Shown here piece after piece: positions 1 through 12,464 of a DNA stretch of 14,509 nt. This stretch comes from an uncultured Bacteroides sp. GTDB lineage: Bacteria; Bacteroidota; Bacteroidia; Bacteroidales; Bacteroidaceae. Both the position numbers and the translations under genes were made by a program. Location: the NCBI GenBank assembly GCA_900546355.1, contig URCM01000079.1, positions 1-14,509 on the forward strand, in the 5' to 3' direction. Under the pieces are notes generated by a model that was not told the origin of the DNA, did no database searches, and was given only the letters and a program-made list of their open reading frames with translations. Numbering within the stretch: position 1 is the stretch's first letter; every line of letters begins with the position of its first letter.

Positions 1-89
1 CGGATACATCAAGCCAAGAAAAACTTTTTGGAGAAATTCAAAACAGCTTCTTAATGCATGCCGCAATTTCACCAGATTGCATCCATTCA

Positions 90-1685
90 CTACAACTTCA
101 TCACTTCCTGCTCGAACGTCTCTTTATCTCCTTTTACCTTATTACGGATACGACTACGGTAATTATAGACTGTAGCAAGCGAATAGCCTAAGAAATGGGC
201 GATACGTGCCGTGTCAGTCACCCCCAAACGAATAAGCGCAAAGATACGCAATTCTGTATTCAGCAACTCACCTTTCTTAGGGCAGATTTGTGCATCTTCT
301 TCCAACAAACGATTGAAATCATCAATGAAATGAGGGAATAATTCCAAGAACGACTTGTCAAACTCGGTATAAAACTCCTTGCGTTCGTCACGCAAGAACT
401 GGTCGGAACGGATGGCTTTGAATAAATCTTCGATACGCGACGCCATCGCCAGCTTCTCCAACGAACGCCGATACTGTTCCAACTTATCCAAATAGCTCAC
501 ACAGCGGTCCAAGTAATTGGCTATATATACTTCTTTGATTTTGCCGGTTTGCGCCAACGTATCGTTTACCGACTTCAATTCTTCATTTGCCAAAGAAAGC
601 CCCACCCTCATCTGCGACAACTTCTTATTCCATGAATACAAACGCAACGCCACTACTATCAACAACACCGCTATTACCACAAACGTCAAGAATAGGATGT
701 TTTTCAAGCGCATCTCATGCTCTATCCGCTCGGAATAAGCTTTGTTGACAATAGGGAAAATTTCGGTCACTTCAAGAAAGCGCAAACGGGCATTACAAGC
801 CACAGCATCTTCCATCGAACAACGCAAATAGCGGTAAGCGCGTTCGATATCGCCTTGCTCATAAAGCAACCATGCCAACCGCTGCAGGGAGGCGTATTCG
901 CGTACCGACATGGCAAGGTCGATAACAGCCGTCTGAGCCAAATAATAGATTTGCATATCCACATCGCCCTTCGCCTCATACACCGAGGCAAGCGTATAAT
1001 TGACGTACGCTTTTTCTTGCATACTCATCGGATCGGACAACGCTTTGTTCAGCACCGGAATGGCAGCATCGAACTGCGAATCGAGAATCATCTTTTCTGC
1101 CATCGAAACGCTCCGACCTACGCCTTCGGAAACCAACATCAGCACCGAGTCACGATAGGCAGCAGTCTTCTCCAAGTACTTCTGCCTTTCCAAAGGGATA
1201 ATGGTATAACCCGCCATCCACCCATAATACGTACGCATGGCATAATAATATTTCAGCAACACATCTGGAGTGACCGAATGGCGTTCTATCTGCTGCACCG
1301 TCTGAAGAGCTTCACTATAGGCCCCCATCACGCCCATCACATCAGCACGGTTTATAATCAAGTCGGCCTTTGCCCCCGACTGATTCGCCACATCCACATA
1401 TTTCTGCATCTCGTCCACATAATGAAAGGCGGAATCGGCTTGATAATGAAGATACAGACTAAACAATTCATCACACAAATGATACTTTACCGCACCATCC
1501 TGCTCTCCAGCCAGGCGTTGTTTCAATTGGGCAATATTCCGTTCGCGTTCTGCACGATACTCACTCTTGTGAGTAATCATTCCATCCAGCTGTTTCAGCA
1601 AACGTTGATATGATTTTTCTTCCGCAAACACCTCAAAAGGCATCATCCACACAAGTATCAAAGCGGCAATCAAATATTTTTTCAT
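90..1685 (-). CDS. susR: SusR-type membrane-anchored transcriptional regulator (TPR-like sensor, C-terminal HTH)
   Basis: Likely the transcriptional activator of the starch genes. The 531-residue product begins MKKYLIAALILVW, a signal or anchor segment ending near FAEE (about residue 22). Residues ~25-310 are helical with TPR-like pairs (for example ALQTVQQIE, AYVNYTLASVYEAKGD), expected to be periplasmic. One strong transmembrane helix follows at ~329-349 (ILFLTFVVIAVLLIVVAL), then a probable coiled coil (~352-380). The C-terminus has a LuxR-like helix-turn-helix at ~475-516 (LRIFALIRLGVTDTARIAHFLGYSLATVYNYRSRIRNK region). The start at 1685 is preferred over the in-frame ATG at 1721 because AAAGGA lies just upstream and the extra 12 residues are charged and would bury the signal segment. 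Architecture, length and divergent position next to susA match the SusR family of Bacteroides. In that family maltose and longer maltooligosaccharides are the inducers; ligand specificity here is inferred from context. Confidence 0.85.
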   Translation of the reverse strand: MKKYLIAALILVWMMPFEVFAEEKSYQRLLKQLDGMITHKSEYRAERERNIAQLKQRLAGEQDGAVKYHLCDELFSLYLHYQADSAFHYVDEMQKYVDVANQSGAKADLIINRADVMGVMGAYSEALQTVQQIERHSVTPDVLLKYYYAMRTYYGWMAGYTIIPLERQKYLEKTAAYRDSVLMLVSEGVGRSVSMAEKMILDSQFDAAIPVLNKALSDPMSMQEKAYVNYTLASVYEAKGDVDMQIYYLAQTAVIDLAMSVREYASLQRLAWLLYEQGDIERAYRYLRCSMEDAVACNARLRFLEVTEIFPIVNKAYSERIEHEMRLKNILFLTFVVIAVLLIVVALRLYSWNKKLSQMRVGLSLANEELKSVNDTLAQTGKIKEVYIANYLDRCVSYLDKLEQYRRSLEKLAMASRIEDLFKAIRSDQFLRDERKEFYTEFDKSFLELFPHFIDDFNRLLEEDAQICPKKGELLNTELRIFALIRLGVTDTARIAHFLGYSLATVYNYRSRIRNKVKGDKETFEQEVMKL

Positions 1686-1742
1686 ACTAGTCCTTTTATA
1701 TTTTTTTGTCATCAAATTCAAGGTAACATTCTTATATTCTGA

Positions 1743-3707
<1,965 letters not shown>

Positions 3708-3714
3708 ATGAAGG

Positions 3715-3774
3715 ATGAAGAATTAAGCATGAAGAATAAGACATAAGAAACATTCTTCATTCTTAATTCTTCAT
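3715..3774 (+). terminator. Long AT-rich inverted repeat after susA, possible terminator
   Basis: The 23-base arm 3715-3737 is the reverse complement of 3752-3774 with one mismatch (C3728), around a 14-base loop. It begins 8 bases after the susA stop codon and is followed by TTATTTA. The arms consist of the repeated unit GAAGAATTAAG/ATGAAGAAT, so the element also resembles a dispersed intergenic repeat. It could end or stabilise the susA transcript and insulate it from susB. The stem is AT-rich, so terminator strength is uncertain. Confidence 0.5.
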
Positions 3775-3851
3775 TTATTTACCATTTCTATTTTGAAGGC
3801 ACCAAGAATATACTATACCATTAATTATCAATAAATTACATTTTATACATC

Positions 3852-3903
3852 TTTATATTTTCCGTCATACGAGAAAAAAGCATTTGAAAGACACATAATT
3901 TTG
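3852..3903 (+). promoter_or_regulatory. Candidate susB(CDE) promoter and upstream activator motif
   Basis: TAATTTTG at 3896-3903 matches TAnnTTTG and lies 53 bases before the susB ATG. The only nearby TTTG (3883-3886) is just 9 bases upstream, far from the 19-21 expected for a -33 box. TTTATATT at 3852-3859 repeats the octamer of the susA upstream region at the same 44-base distance to the -7 box. This is the expected place for the SusR-activated promoter of the susBCDE operon; the binding role is inferred. Confidence 0.45.
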
Positions 3904-3935
3904 CTTTCAGAAAATTGTAGCACAAATTTCATTAA

Positions 3936-6140
<2,205 letters not shown>

Positions 6141-6166
6141 TTTTTTCAGGACTAGTTGGATTTTTT

Positions 6167-6271
6167 TTTGAACACAGAGACACGGAGACACAGAGTCTTT
6201 TATAGGTAACTAAAGGCATAATCACAAGAGATAAAAATAAATCTCTGCGCCTTTGTGTCTCTGTGTTCAAA
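6167..6271. repeat. Palindromic intergenic repeat element, copy 1 (susB-susC gap)
   Basis: The 17-base arm 6167-6183 (TTTGAACACAGAGACAC) is the exact reverse complement of 6255-6271. Pairing continues imperfectly, partly by G-U wobble, through GGAGACACAGAG (6184-6195) against CTCTGCGCCTTT (6243-6254), with a central unpaired region of roughly 45 bases. A run of nine T precedes it. The arm carries a degenerate ~9-base period (CAGAGACAC/GGAGACACA). A related element lies at 12573-12730. No protein-coding potential is credible. It looks like a MITE-like or REP-like dispersed element inserted in the operon, and it would form a long hairpin in the susB-susC transcript. Confidence 0.75.
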
Positions 6272-6330
6272 TTAAAGAAAGAAACATACAGTTCTCAATA
6301 GGTAAATACATAAACAAACGCATCCGCAAG

Positions 6331-6350
6331 TCCCCTCCTCAGGGAGGGGA
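6331..6350 (+). promoter_or_regulatory. GC-rich hairpin upstream of susC
   Basis: TCCCCTCC (6331-6338) pairs perfectly with GGAGGGGA (6343-6350) across the tetraloop TCAG. No T-run follows, so it is not a typical terminator. CCTCCT within the left arm (6334-6339) could instead pair with AGGAGG at 6356-6361, giving two competing folds. It lies 61 bases before the susC ATG. It may mark an mRNA processing or stability site that sets susC-E expression apart from susB, or may simply be another dispersed repeat; function is inferred. Confidence 0.45.
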
Positions 6351-6410
6351 TTCAAAGGAGGCTACAGAAAGAGAGAACCAATTTTATTATTCATACTTAA
6401 ACTAATAAAC

Positions 6411-9400
6411 ATGAAACTGAAAGATTTAAAAAGACGAAACAAGCTCCTCCTGCTATGGTTGGCAGGAATGCTGTTCTCCGTACAGGCCTTTGCGCAAAGC
6501 ATTACGGTTAACGGAGTAGTGAAAGACAAGACAGGCGAAACCGTTATCGGAGCCAGTGTAGTAATAAAAGGCACTACCGTTGGCACCATCACTGATTTCG
6601 ATGGAAACTTCTCCCTGCAGGCCAACAAGGGCGATATCATCGTGATTTCCTTCATTGGATATAAGACCCAAGAATTGCCTGCCGAAGCCAATATGAACGT
6701 AATCATGAGCGATGACAGCGAGTTGCTCGATGAAGTAGTAGTCATCGGTTACGGTTCTGTCAAGAAAAGCGACTTAAGTGGTTCGGTTGTTGCCATCGAA
6801 GCTGAAGAAATCAACCGCGGCGCGGTTACTTCTCCGCAAGAATTAATGCAAGGAAAAGTGCCGGGACTTTCTGTTACCAGCGGTGATGGTGGTCCAGGTT
6901 CAGGTTCTACTATCCGTATCCGTAGCGGCGCCTCATTGAACGCCAGCAACGACGCTGATTGTCATCGACGGTATTCCTGTTTCTAACGATGCTGCTCCGG
7001 GCACGCCGAATGCCTTGGCAACCGTAAACCCGAACGATATTGCTACGTTCACCGTATTGAAAGACGCTTCGGCTACAGCTATCTACGGTTCGCGCGCATC
7101 AAACGGTGTCATCATCATCACCACTAAGAAGGGAGCGGAAGGAAAGATTAAAGTGACTTATAACAGCACGTATTCTTATAAAGATCCGTACAACCGCGTG
7201 AACGTGATGAACGGCGACGAATTCCGCCAAACAATGCTGAACCAATATGCCGGACAAGACGTGTACAACACCATCGAAGCCAATTTAGGCATGTATCCCA
7301 ACGTAAACACCGACTGGCAAGATGAAATTTTCCAAGGAGGCTTAAGCACCGACCAAAACATTGCGGTTGCAGGTAAGGCAGGTTTCCTTCCTTTCCGTGT
7401 ATCGTTCGGTTATAACAAAGAACGTGGTACACTAAAGACATCTGACTATGAGCGTTATACAGCAGCCGTAAACTTAAGCCCGAAGTTCTTTGATGACCAT
7501 TTAAGTATAGACATCAACGTAAAAGGGACTATCAATAACAACCGTTTTGCAGATTCTGGTGCAGTAGGTGCAGCTATTTCATACGACCCGACCAAGCCCG
7601 TCTATGCAGAAGGAAACTATACAGAAGGTCTTAACGGTTACAACGGCTTCTATAACCATACAAACACACAGGCTGATGGCACTTACATGCCAGATGTGAA
7701 CGCTACGACCAACCCTTTGTCTCTGCTCCTCGATGTAAACAACCAAGGTACTACAAAACGTAGTTTGGGCAACATCCAGCTGGATTACAAGATTCACGGG
7801 TTCGAAGACCTGCGCCTGAACCTGAACTTAGGTTATGACGTTGCCAAAACCACAGGAGACAACTTTGTGAATCCCTACTCATTCCAAGCAACGAAAGATA
7901 CCGACTTCCCCATGCTGGGACAAGGAGGTTCATGGAGCAATCTGCGCCGAAACCACTTGCTGGATTTCTATGCCAACTATGTACACTACTTCGAACCTAT
8001 TAAAAGCAATGTAGACTTGATGGTAGGTTACTCTTGGCAGCACTTCTACTACAATGACTTTACACAGCAAAAATCCAATCCGGCTGTAGGAGATTTCGCA
8101 GGCATCAGTGCCCCCACAGGCTGGACATGGAACGAAAGCGAACAACGTTATTTACGTGATGATAGCCGCCATAATCCGTGGGAAAATTACTTAGTATCTT
8201 TCTTCGGACGTTTGAACTATAACTTAATGGACCGCTACTTATTAACAGCAACCTTACGCCGCGATGGTTCTTCACGATTCAGTGAAAACAACCGTTGGGG
8301 TCTGTTCCCTTCTGTAGCTTTGGCATGGAGCATCATTAACGAAAATTTCATGGAAAATACCCGTGATGTATTGTCCAACTTAAAACTCCGTTTAGGTTAT
8401 GGTGTAACAGGACAGCAAGACATCGGTGACTATATGTATCTTACCAAATACGCTATCAGCAGCAACACCAATACAATGTATAACGGCACTTTCCTATTAA
8501 AGCCCGATGGCTATAGCCCAGACTTGAAATGGGAAGAAACACATACATATAATGTAGCTGTTGACTATGGATTCCTGAACGGACGTATCAGCGGTAGCTT
8601 GGAATTCTACATCAAGAAGACCAAAGACTTGCTGAATACGGTTAGCGCACCTGCTGGAACTAACTTCACTAACCAGATTACCGCAAACGTGGGTGAAATG
8701 GAGAATAAAGGTGTCGAATTCAATGTCAACGCTGTAGCTATCCAAACAAAAGACTTCTCTTGGAACATTGGTTATAACGTAACATGGAATGATAGTAAAA
8801 TAACCAAACTGACTGCAGGGTTCAACCCTGACTATGAAGGTATTGTAGCTGCAACAGCACCTTTTGGTACAAACACACCATTATCGAGACACCAAGTAGG
8901 ATATGCCCCCTATACATTCTGGACTTATCAACAAGTGTATGACGAGAATGGCAACCCTATCCAAAACGCGATTGTAGACCGCAACGGTAACGGTACGATT
9001 GATGATGGCGACCGTTATTTCACGAACAAAAGCCCGTTAGCTGACGTATATATGGGATTCAGTTCACAATTCCAATGGAAAAACTGGGATCTGGGCTTTA
9101 ACTTGCGTGCCAGCATCGGTAACTATGCATTTAATGCTCAAGCAGCCGACAATGGTTCATATAACAATTATGGAGGTTTGGGAACTTTGTCCAACATCAA
9201 CAAAGATGCCGTAGAATACACCAATGGGTTTAAGTACACCAGCAGCACTGAAGGCAAATTGACCGACCTTTATTTGGAAAACGCTTCTTATTTGAAGATG
9301 GATAATATCACATTGGGATACACTTTCGACAAGTTCTTTACCGATAAGATTTCGGGACGTATCAGTGCATCCGTACAGAACGTGTTCACTATTTCAAAAT

Positions 9401-9501
9401 ATTCAGGACTTGATCCGGAAATACCTGGTGTAAACGGTATAGACGGCACGATATGGCCACGTCCACGCACATTTACTTTAGGGCTCAATCTTAACTTTTA
9501 A
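6411..9501 (+). CDS. susC: SusC TonB-dependent starch-oligosaccharide transporter, interrupted by a frame shift
   Basis: Outer-membrane beta-barrel importer that works with SusD as its lid. Residues 1-181 are read from 6411; the frame then changes at 6953/6954 and continues to 9501. With two bases restored the product is 1030 residues. Visible parts: signal peptide ending AFA|Q (residue 28); carboxypeptidase-regulatory-like domain ~31-100 ([25 protein letters not shown]); TonB box DEVVVIGYG (107-115); plug domain with LQG-like [23 protein letters not shown], then LIVIDG and [20 protein letters not shown]; a ~750-residue barrel ending in GLNLNF with the usual terminal Phe. As written, translation from 6411 stops at 6986 after 191 residues. 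A start at 7015 would give an 828-residue fragment without signal peptide and TonB box. The downstream frame is otherwise intact, so a sequencing error or very recent mutation is likely. susD follows after 15 bases. Confidence 0.92.
6951..6957 (+). other. Frame break in susC
   Basis: The reading frame of the first part ends with AAC GAC (6948-6953); the downstream frame begins CTG ATT GTC ATC GAC at 6955. The family motif here is NDPLIVIDG. AAC GAC CCG CTG would fit, so CCC has apparently become C, a net loss of two bases that removes the Pro codon. The first frame then reads out of phase to a stop at 6984-6986. Confidence 0.85.
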
Positions 9502-9516
9502 TACCATTAGATAATT

Positions 9517-11136
9517 ATGAAACTGAAATATATTACAACATCCTTACTTGCAGCTGGATTATTTTCTTTTACAAGCTGCGTAAATGATCTTGACGTATTC
9601 CCGTTGGATCCCAATGTGGTGACTTCCAATGTTGCATACGATAGTGCTGAAAGCTATACGATGGCTTTAAATAAAATCTATTCGGTATGGGCGCTATCCG
9701 GACAAAACGGCGCAGGCGATTCTGACATTGCCGGACTGGACCCCGGCAACACGGTATTGCTCCGCTGCTGGTTTACCCTGCAGACTACCCCTACTGACGA
9801 AACCAAGAACGCATGGCCTGATGCTTGGGTTTCTTCCATGAACTCCATTACATGGACTACGGCACAAGTTGAACCTATTGAAGGAGCTTACCAGCGCGCC
9901 ATGTACATTGTAGCTTTGGTGAACGACTTCATGAAGAACATCGGCAACGCACCCACTGAAATCAATCAAGCCCAATATGCAGCCGAAGCCCGTTTCTGTC
10001 GTGCATTGGCATATTATTCATTGATGGATTTATTTGGACGTCCGCCTTTCATCACTGAATCCAACTATTCATTGACACCCACACAGTTATCACGTGCTGA
10101 ATTATTCAATTGGATTGAAAGTGAATTGATTGCCATCTATGATGCTTTACCAGTGAAAGCTGATTATGGACGCGCTGGAAAAGCAGCGGTAGACGCTTTG
10201 TTATCCCGCATGTACCTCAATGCAGAAGTATACACCGGTACAGAACGTTATACCGACTGCATCACCCGTTGTAATAATGTAATCAATGCAGGCTATAGCC
10301 TTGCCGATAACTATGCCGAACTCTTCATGGCAGACAACGGTGAGAACCCAGCGGCTAATAAGGAAATCATCTTCCCCATTATGGCAGACGGCGAAACCGC
10401 ACAATCATACGGCATCGGAGCGATTATCCTTGGAACACGAGGAAGTAACCAAGGTGCAGAAAGCGGCATTAGTGGCGGATGGGCAGGATTCCGCGGTACA
10501 GGCAATTTGGTGCGTGTATTCGAGTTCCCCAGCAGCGATGAATCTACTTGGACTGCCGACAACATCACCGACAAGCGAGGCATATTCTACAGTGAAGGAA
10601 AAAGTGTAGATATTACCACATCGAACCTTACTTTTGATACGCAGGGATGGTCTGTGTTCAAGTTCACCAACCTTGACAGTAACGGGAATCCAGGCAAGAA
10701 CGCCACCTTCCCCGACACTGACTTCCCTTTCTTCCGCTTGGGTGAAATCTACCTGAACTATGCCGAAGCCGTAGCACGTGGCGGACAAGGTGGAAATTTA
10801 GAAACGGCTGTAGGATATATCAATGCCCTTCGCCTACGAGGCGGAGCTTCTACTATCGGCAGCAGTTGGCTGACCGCTAACGCCAATGTGGGTGGCACTA
10901 GTACCAGTGTACAATACGGCAACTTGTTGAATGAACGTCAACGCGAAATGTACTTCGAATGTACACGCCGTACAGACCTTATCCGTTATGGATTATTTAC
11001 TTCGAATAACTATTTGTGGGTTGAAAAAGGAGGGACACCGACTGGTGTAGGTGTAGACAACCATTACAATCTTTATCCTATTCCAACCACAGATTTGAGC
11101 GTCAACGCTAGTCTGACACAAAATGAGGGTTATTAA
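9517..11136 (+). CDS. susD: SusD starch-binding outer-membrane lipoprotein
   Basis: Surface lipoprotein that binds helical starch and caps SusC. The 539-residue product has a lipoprotein signal with lipobox FTSC (Cys21) followed by acidic VNDLDVF, in line with Bacteroidota surface export. The SusD/RagB helical fold is visible in QYAAEARFCRALAYYSLMDLFGRPPF (around 153-178, TPR-like) and in the C-terminal signature FFRLGEIYLNYAEA and NERQREMYFECTRRTDLIRYG. Asp75, Arg83, Trp100, Tyr298 and Trp322 have the same spacing as the starch-contacting D73, R81, W98, Y296 and W320 reported for B. thetaiotaomicron SusD (uniform offset of two), supporting starch specificity over other glycans; the position matching N101 is Ala103. 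Lies 15 bases after susC and 31 bases before the susE start. Confidence 0.93.
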   Translation: MKLKYITTSLLAAGLFSFTSCVNDLDVFPLDPNVVTSNVAYDSAESYTMALNKIYSVWALSGQNGAGDSDIAGLDPGNTVLLRCWFTLQTTPTDETKNAWPDAWVSSMNSITWTTAQVEPIEGAYQRAMYIVALVNDFMKNIGNAPTEINQAQYAAEARFCRALAYYSLMDLFGRPPFITESNYSLTPTQLSRAELFNWIESELIAIYDALPVKADYGRAGKAAVDALLSRMYLNAEVYTGTERYTDCITRCNNVINAGYSLADNYAELFMADNGENPAANKEIIFPIMADGETAQSYGIGAIILGTRGSNQGAESGISGGWAGFRGTGNLVRVFEFPSSDESTWTADNITDKRGIFYSEGKSVDITTSNLTFDTQGWSVFKFTNLDSNGNPGKNATFPDTDFPFFRLGEIYLNYAEAVARGGQGGNLETAVGYINALRLRGGASTIGSSWLTANANVGGTSTSVQYGNLLNERQREMYFECTRRTDLIRYGLFTSNNYLWVEKGGTPTGVGVDNHYNLYPIPTTDLSVNASLTQNEGY

Positions 11137-11167
11137 TTTACCGTTTAACTTTAAAGTAGAACAGAAC

Positions 11168-12283
11168 ATGAAAAAGCTACTCAACTATATATCTGTATTA
11201 GGAATAGCCCTGGCTTTCACCGCTTGTGAAAACGACTTGGAAAAAGTTACCTACAATGTGGAAAGCACAAAAGCTGCCGTTTTGGCTACTCCTGCAACAA
11301 CCAGCTATGTACTGGAATCACGCTATTCGGAAAATACGGCGTTTACCTTGGAATGGACAGCACCAGACTTTGGATATGATGCCATTGTCACTACAACCAT
11401 TGATTTTGACTTAGCGGGTAATGATTTTGCTAATGCCATACAATTAGCATCTGTAACAACCGCTACATCACAAGAAATAACCATAGGTACCCTAAATGCT
11501 AACATTCTCACATTGCTACGTACATACGGCATTGAAGAAGATTTTAGCGCACGCGATTTTGAAATCCGTTTGTCATCTTCTATTTCCGAAGCTGCCAACC
11601 CACTTCTTTCAAACGTACTTACACTAAACATCACTCCATACAGTGCAGATATCCAATATCCCGAAGTCTACGCTATCGGCGACTATAGCGGATGGGGCTG
11701 GGATACCGCACAATCGCTCTTCAGTTTCAGCGAAGACGGTGTGAACTTCGAAGGCATCATCGACTTCAACGGCAAAGCAGCCAACGGTTTCAAGCTGACC
11801 GGTGCAACCAATTGGGACAATGGCAACTGGGGAACTGATGGCAATGCAGCAGCTCCCGATGCCGAAGCATCCAGCGTACAACTAATTAACGATGGAGGGT
11901 CAGGCAACATCTCTTGCTACACCCACCGCTTCTACCACTTCAGCTTCAATAACTCGACACTGGTATTAACCATGAATAAGAGCTTTGACCAACTGGGCGT
12001 TATCGGACTGAACGGTGACTGGGACAACGACATAGTCATGGCATTCGATACGGAAAGACAAGTCTTCTATGCCGACATACAAGTGAACGCCGATGGAGAC
12101 TTCAAAATCCGCAGCGACGCTAACTGGGGGACAGCATACGACTTAGGCGGCGTAAACGGAGAATTGACATTAGGAGGCGGCAATATTCCTGTCACTGCTG
12201 GTAATTACCGCATCTATGTCAACCTGAACAATTCGGGCAATATGACATACGAACTGAACGCCGAAGACTACGGAGCTGAATAA
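11168..12283 (+). CDS. susE: SusE-like surface starch-binding lipoprotein
   Basis: Non-catalytic outer-surface lipoprotein that captures maltooligosaccharides for the SusCD complex. The 371-residue product has a lipobox AFTAC (Cys20) followed by acidic ENDLEK, a lipoprotein export signal pattern. An immunoglobulin-like SusE N-terminal domain occupies ~26-155. Two starch-binding modules follow: ~165-270 (VYAIGDYSGWGWD, FKLTGATNWDNGNWG) and ~276-365 (GVIGLNGDWDNDIVM, FKIRSDANWGTAYDLGG). Exposed Trp residues in each are candidates for sugar stacking. One Ig-like domain plus two modules and the length fit SusE (about 387 in B. thetaiotaomicron) rather than SusF, which has three modules and ~485 residues. 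The start at 11168 is preferred to the in-frame ATG at 11123, which overlaps susD and would add 15 residues before the signal peptide. It is the last gene of the operon. Confidence 0.88.
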   Translation: MKKLLNYISVLGIALAFTACENDLEKVTYNVESTKAAVLATPATTSYVLESRYSENTAFTLEWTAPDFGYDAIVTTTIDFDLAGNDFANAIQLASVTTATSQEITIGTLNANILTLLRTYGIEEDFSARDFEIRLSSSISEAANPLLSNVLTLNITPYSADIQYPEVYAIGDYSGWGWDTAQSLFSFSEDGVNFEGIIDFNGKAANGFKLTGATNWDNGNWGTDGNAAAPDAEASSVQLINDGGSGNISCYTHRFYHFSFNNSTLVLTMNKSFDQLGVIGLNGDWDNDIVMAFDTERQVFYADIQVNADGDFKIRSDANWGTAYDLGGVNGELTLGGGNIPVTAGNYRIYVNLNNSGNMTYELNAEDYGAE

Positions 12284-12313
12284 AAAGTCAGAGGCCTATC
12301 AATCCTTCAAGGC

Positions 12314-12355
12314 AACTCCCCCGGCCGCGATGTGCAGCCGGGGGAGTTCTTTTTT
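12314..12355 (+). terminator. Rho-independent terminator of the sus operon
   Basis: A perfect 12-base stem, AACTCCCCCGGC (12314-12325) with GCCGGGGGAGTT (12337-12348), encloses an 11-base loop and is followed directly by CTTTTTT. It begins 31 bases after the susE stop. It is the strongest terminator signal in the window and marks the operon end at susE. Confidence 0.93.
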
Positions 12356-12464
12356 CCGGAACGTCCACATTCCCTATCTTGCAGGATACTGTTCCCCAAA
12401 CGTACGGCTCTTTGATGCCAAGCAACAATCCTCTCCGGCAGGATGGATAACCGCACGCAAAAAT
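12356..12464. other. Intergenic stretch without recognised features
   Basis: Between the operon terminator and the 23-base-spaced motif array I see no credible coding region, no TAnnTTTG promoter element and no convincing hairpin. The open frame that runs across here (12330-12746, plus strand) is composed of repeat-derived sequence and has no protein-like features. Confidence 0.5.

Noticed and set aside
717..1613. 298-codon plus-strand open frame opposite susR
   Set aside because: It lies antisense to a well-supported gene, its product is rich in His and Ile with no domain, and it has no promoter or ribosome site. It is a shadow of susR codon use.
6411..6986. Programmed frameshift or a separate short 191-residue protein
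   Set aside because: There is no slippery heptamer at the junction. The break falls within a conserved motif and is explained by loss of two bases from CCC, so an error or mutation is simpler.
11123..11167. Upstream in-frame ATG extending susE by 15 residues
   Set aside because: It overlaps the susD 3' end and would place 15 residues ahead of a complete lipoprotein signal ending at Cys20.
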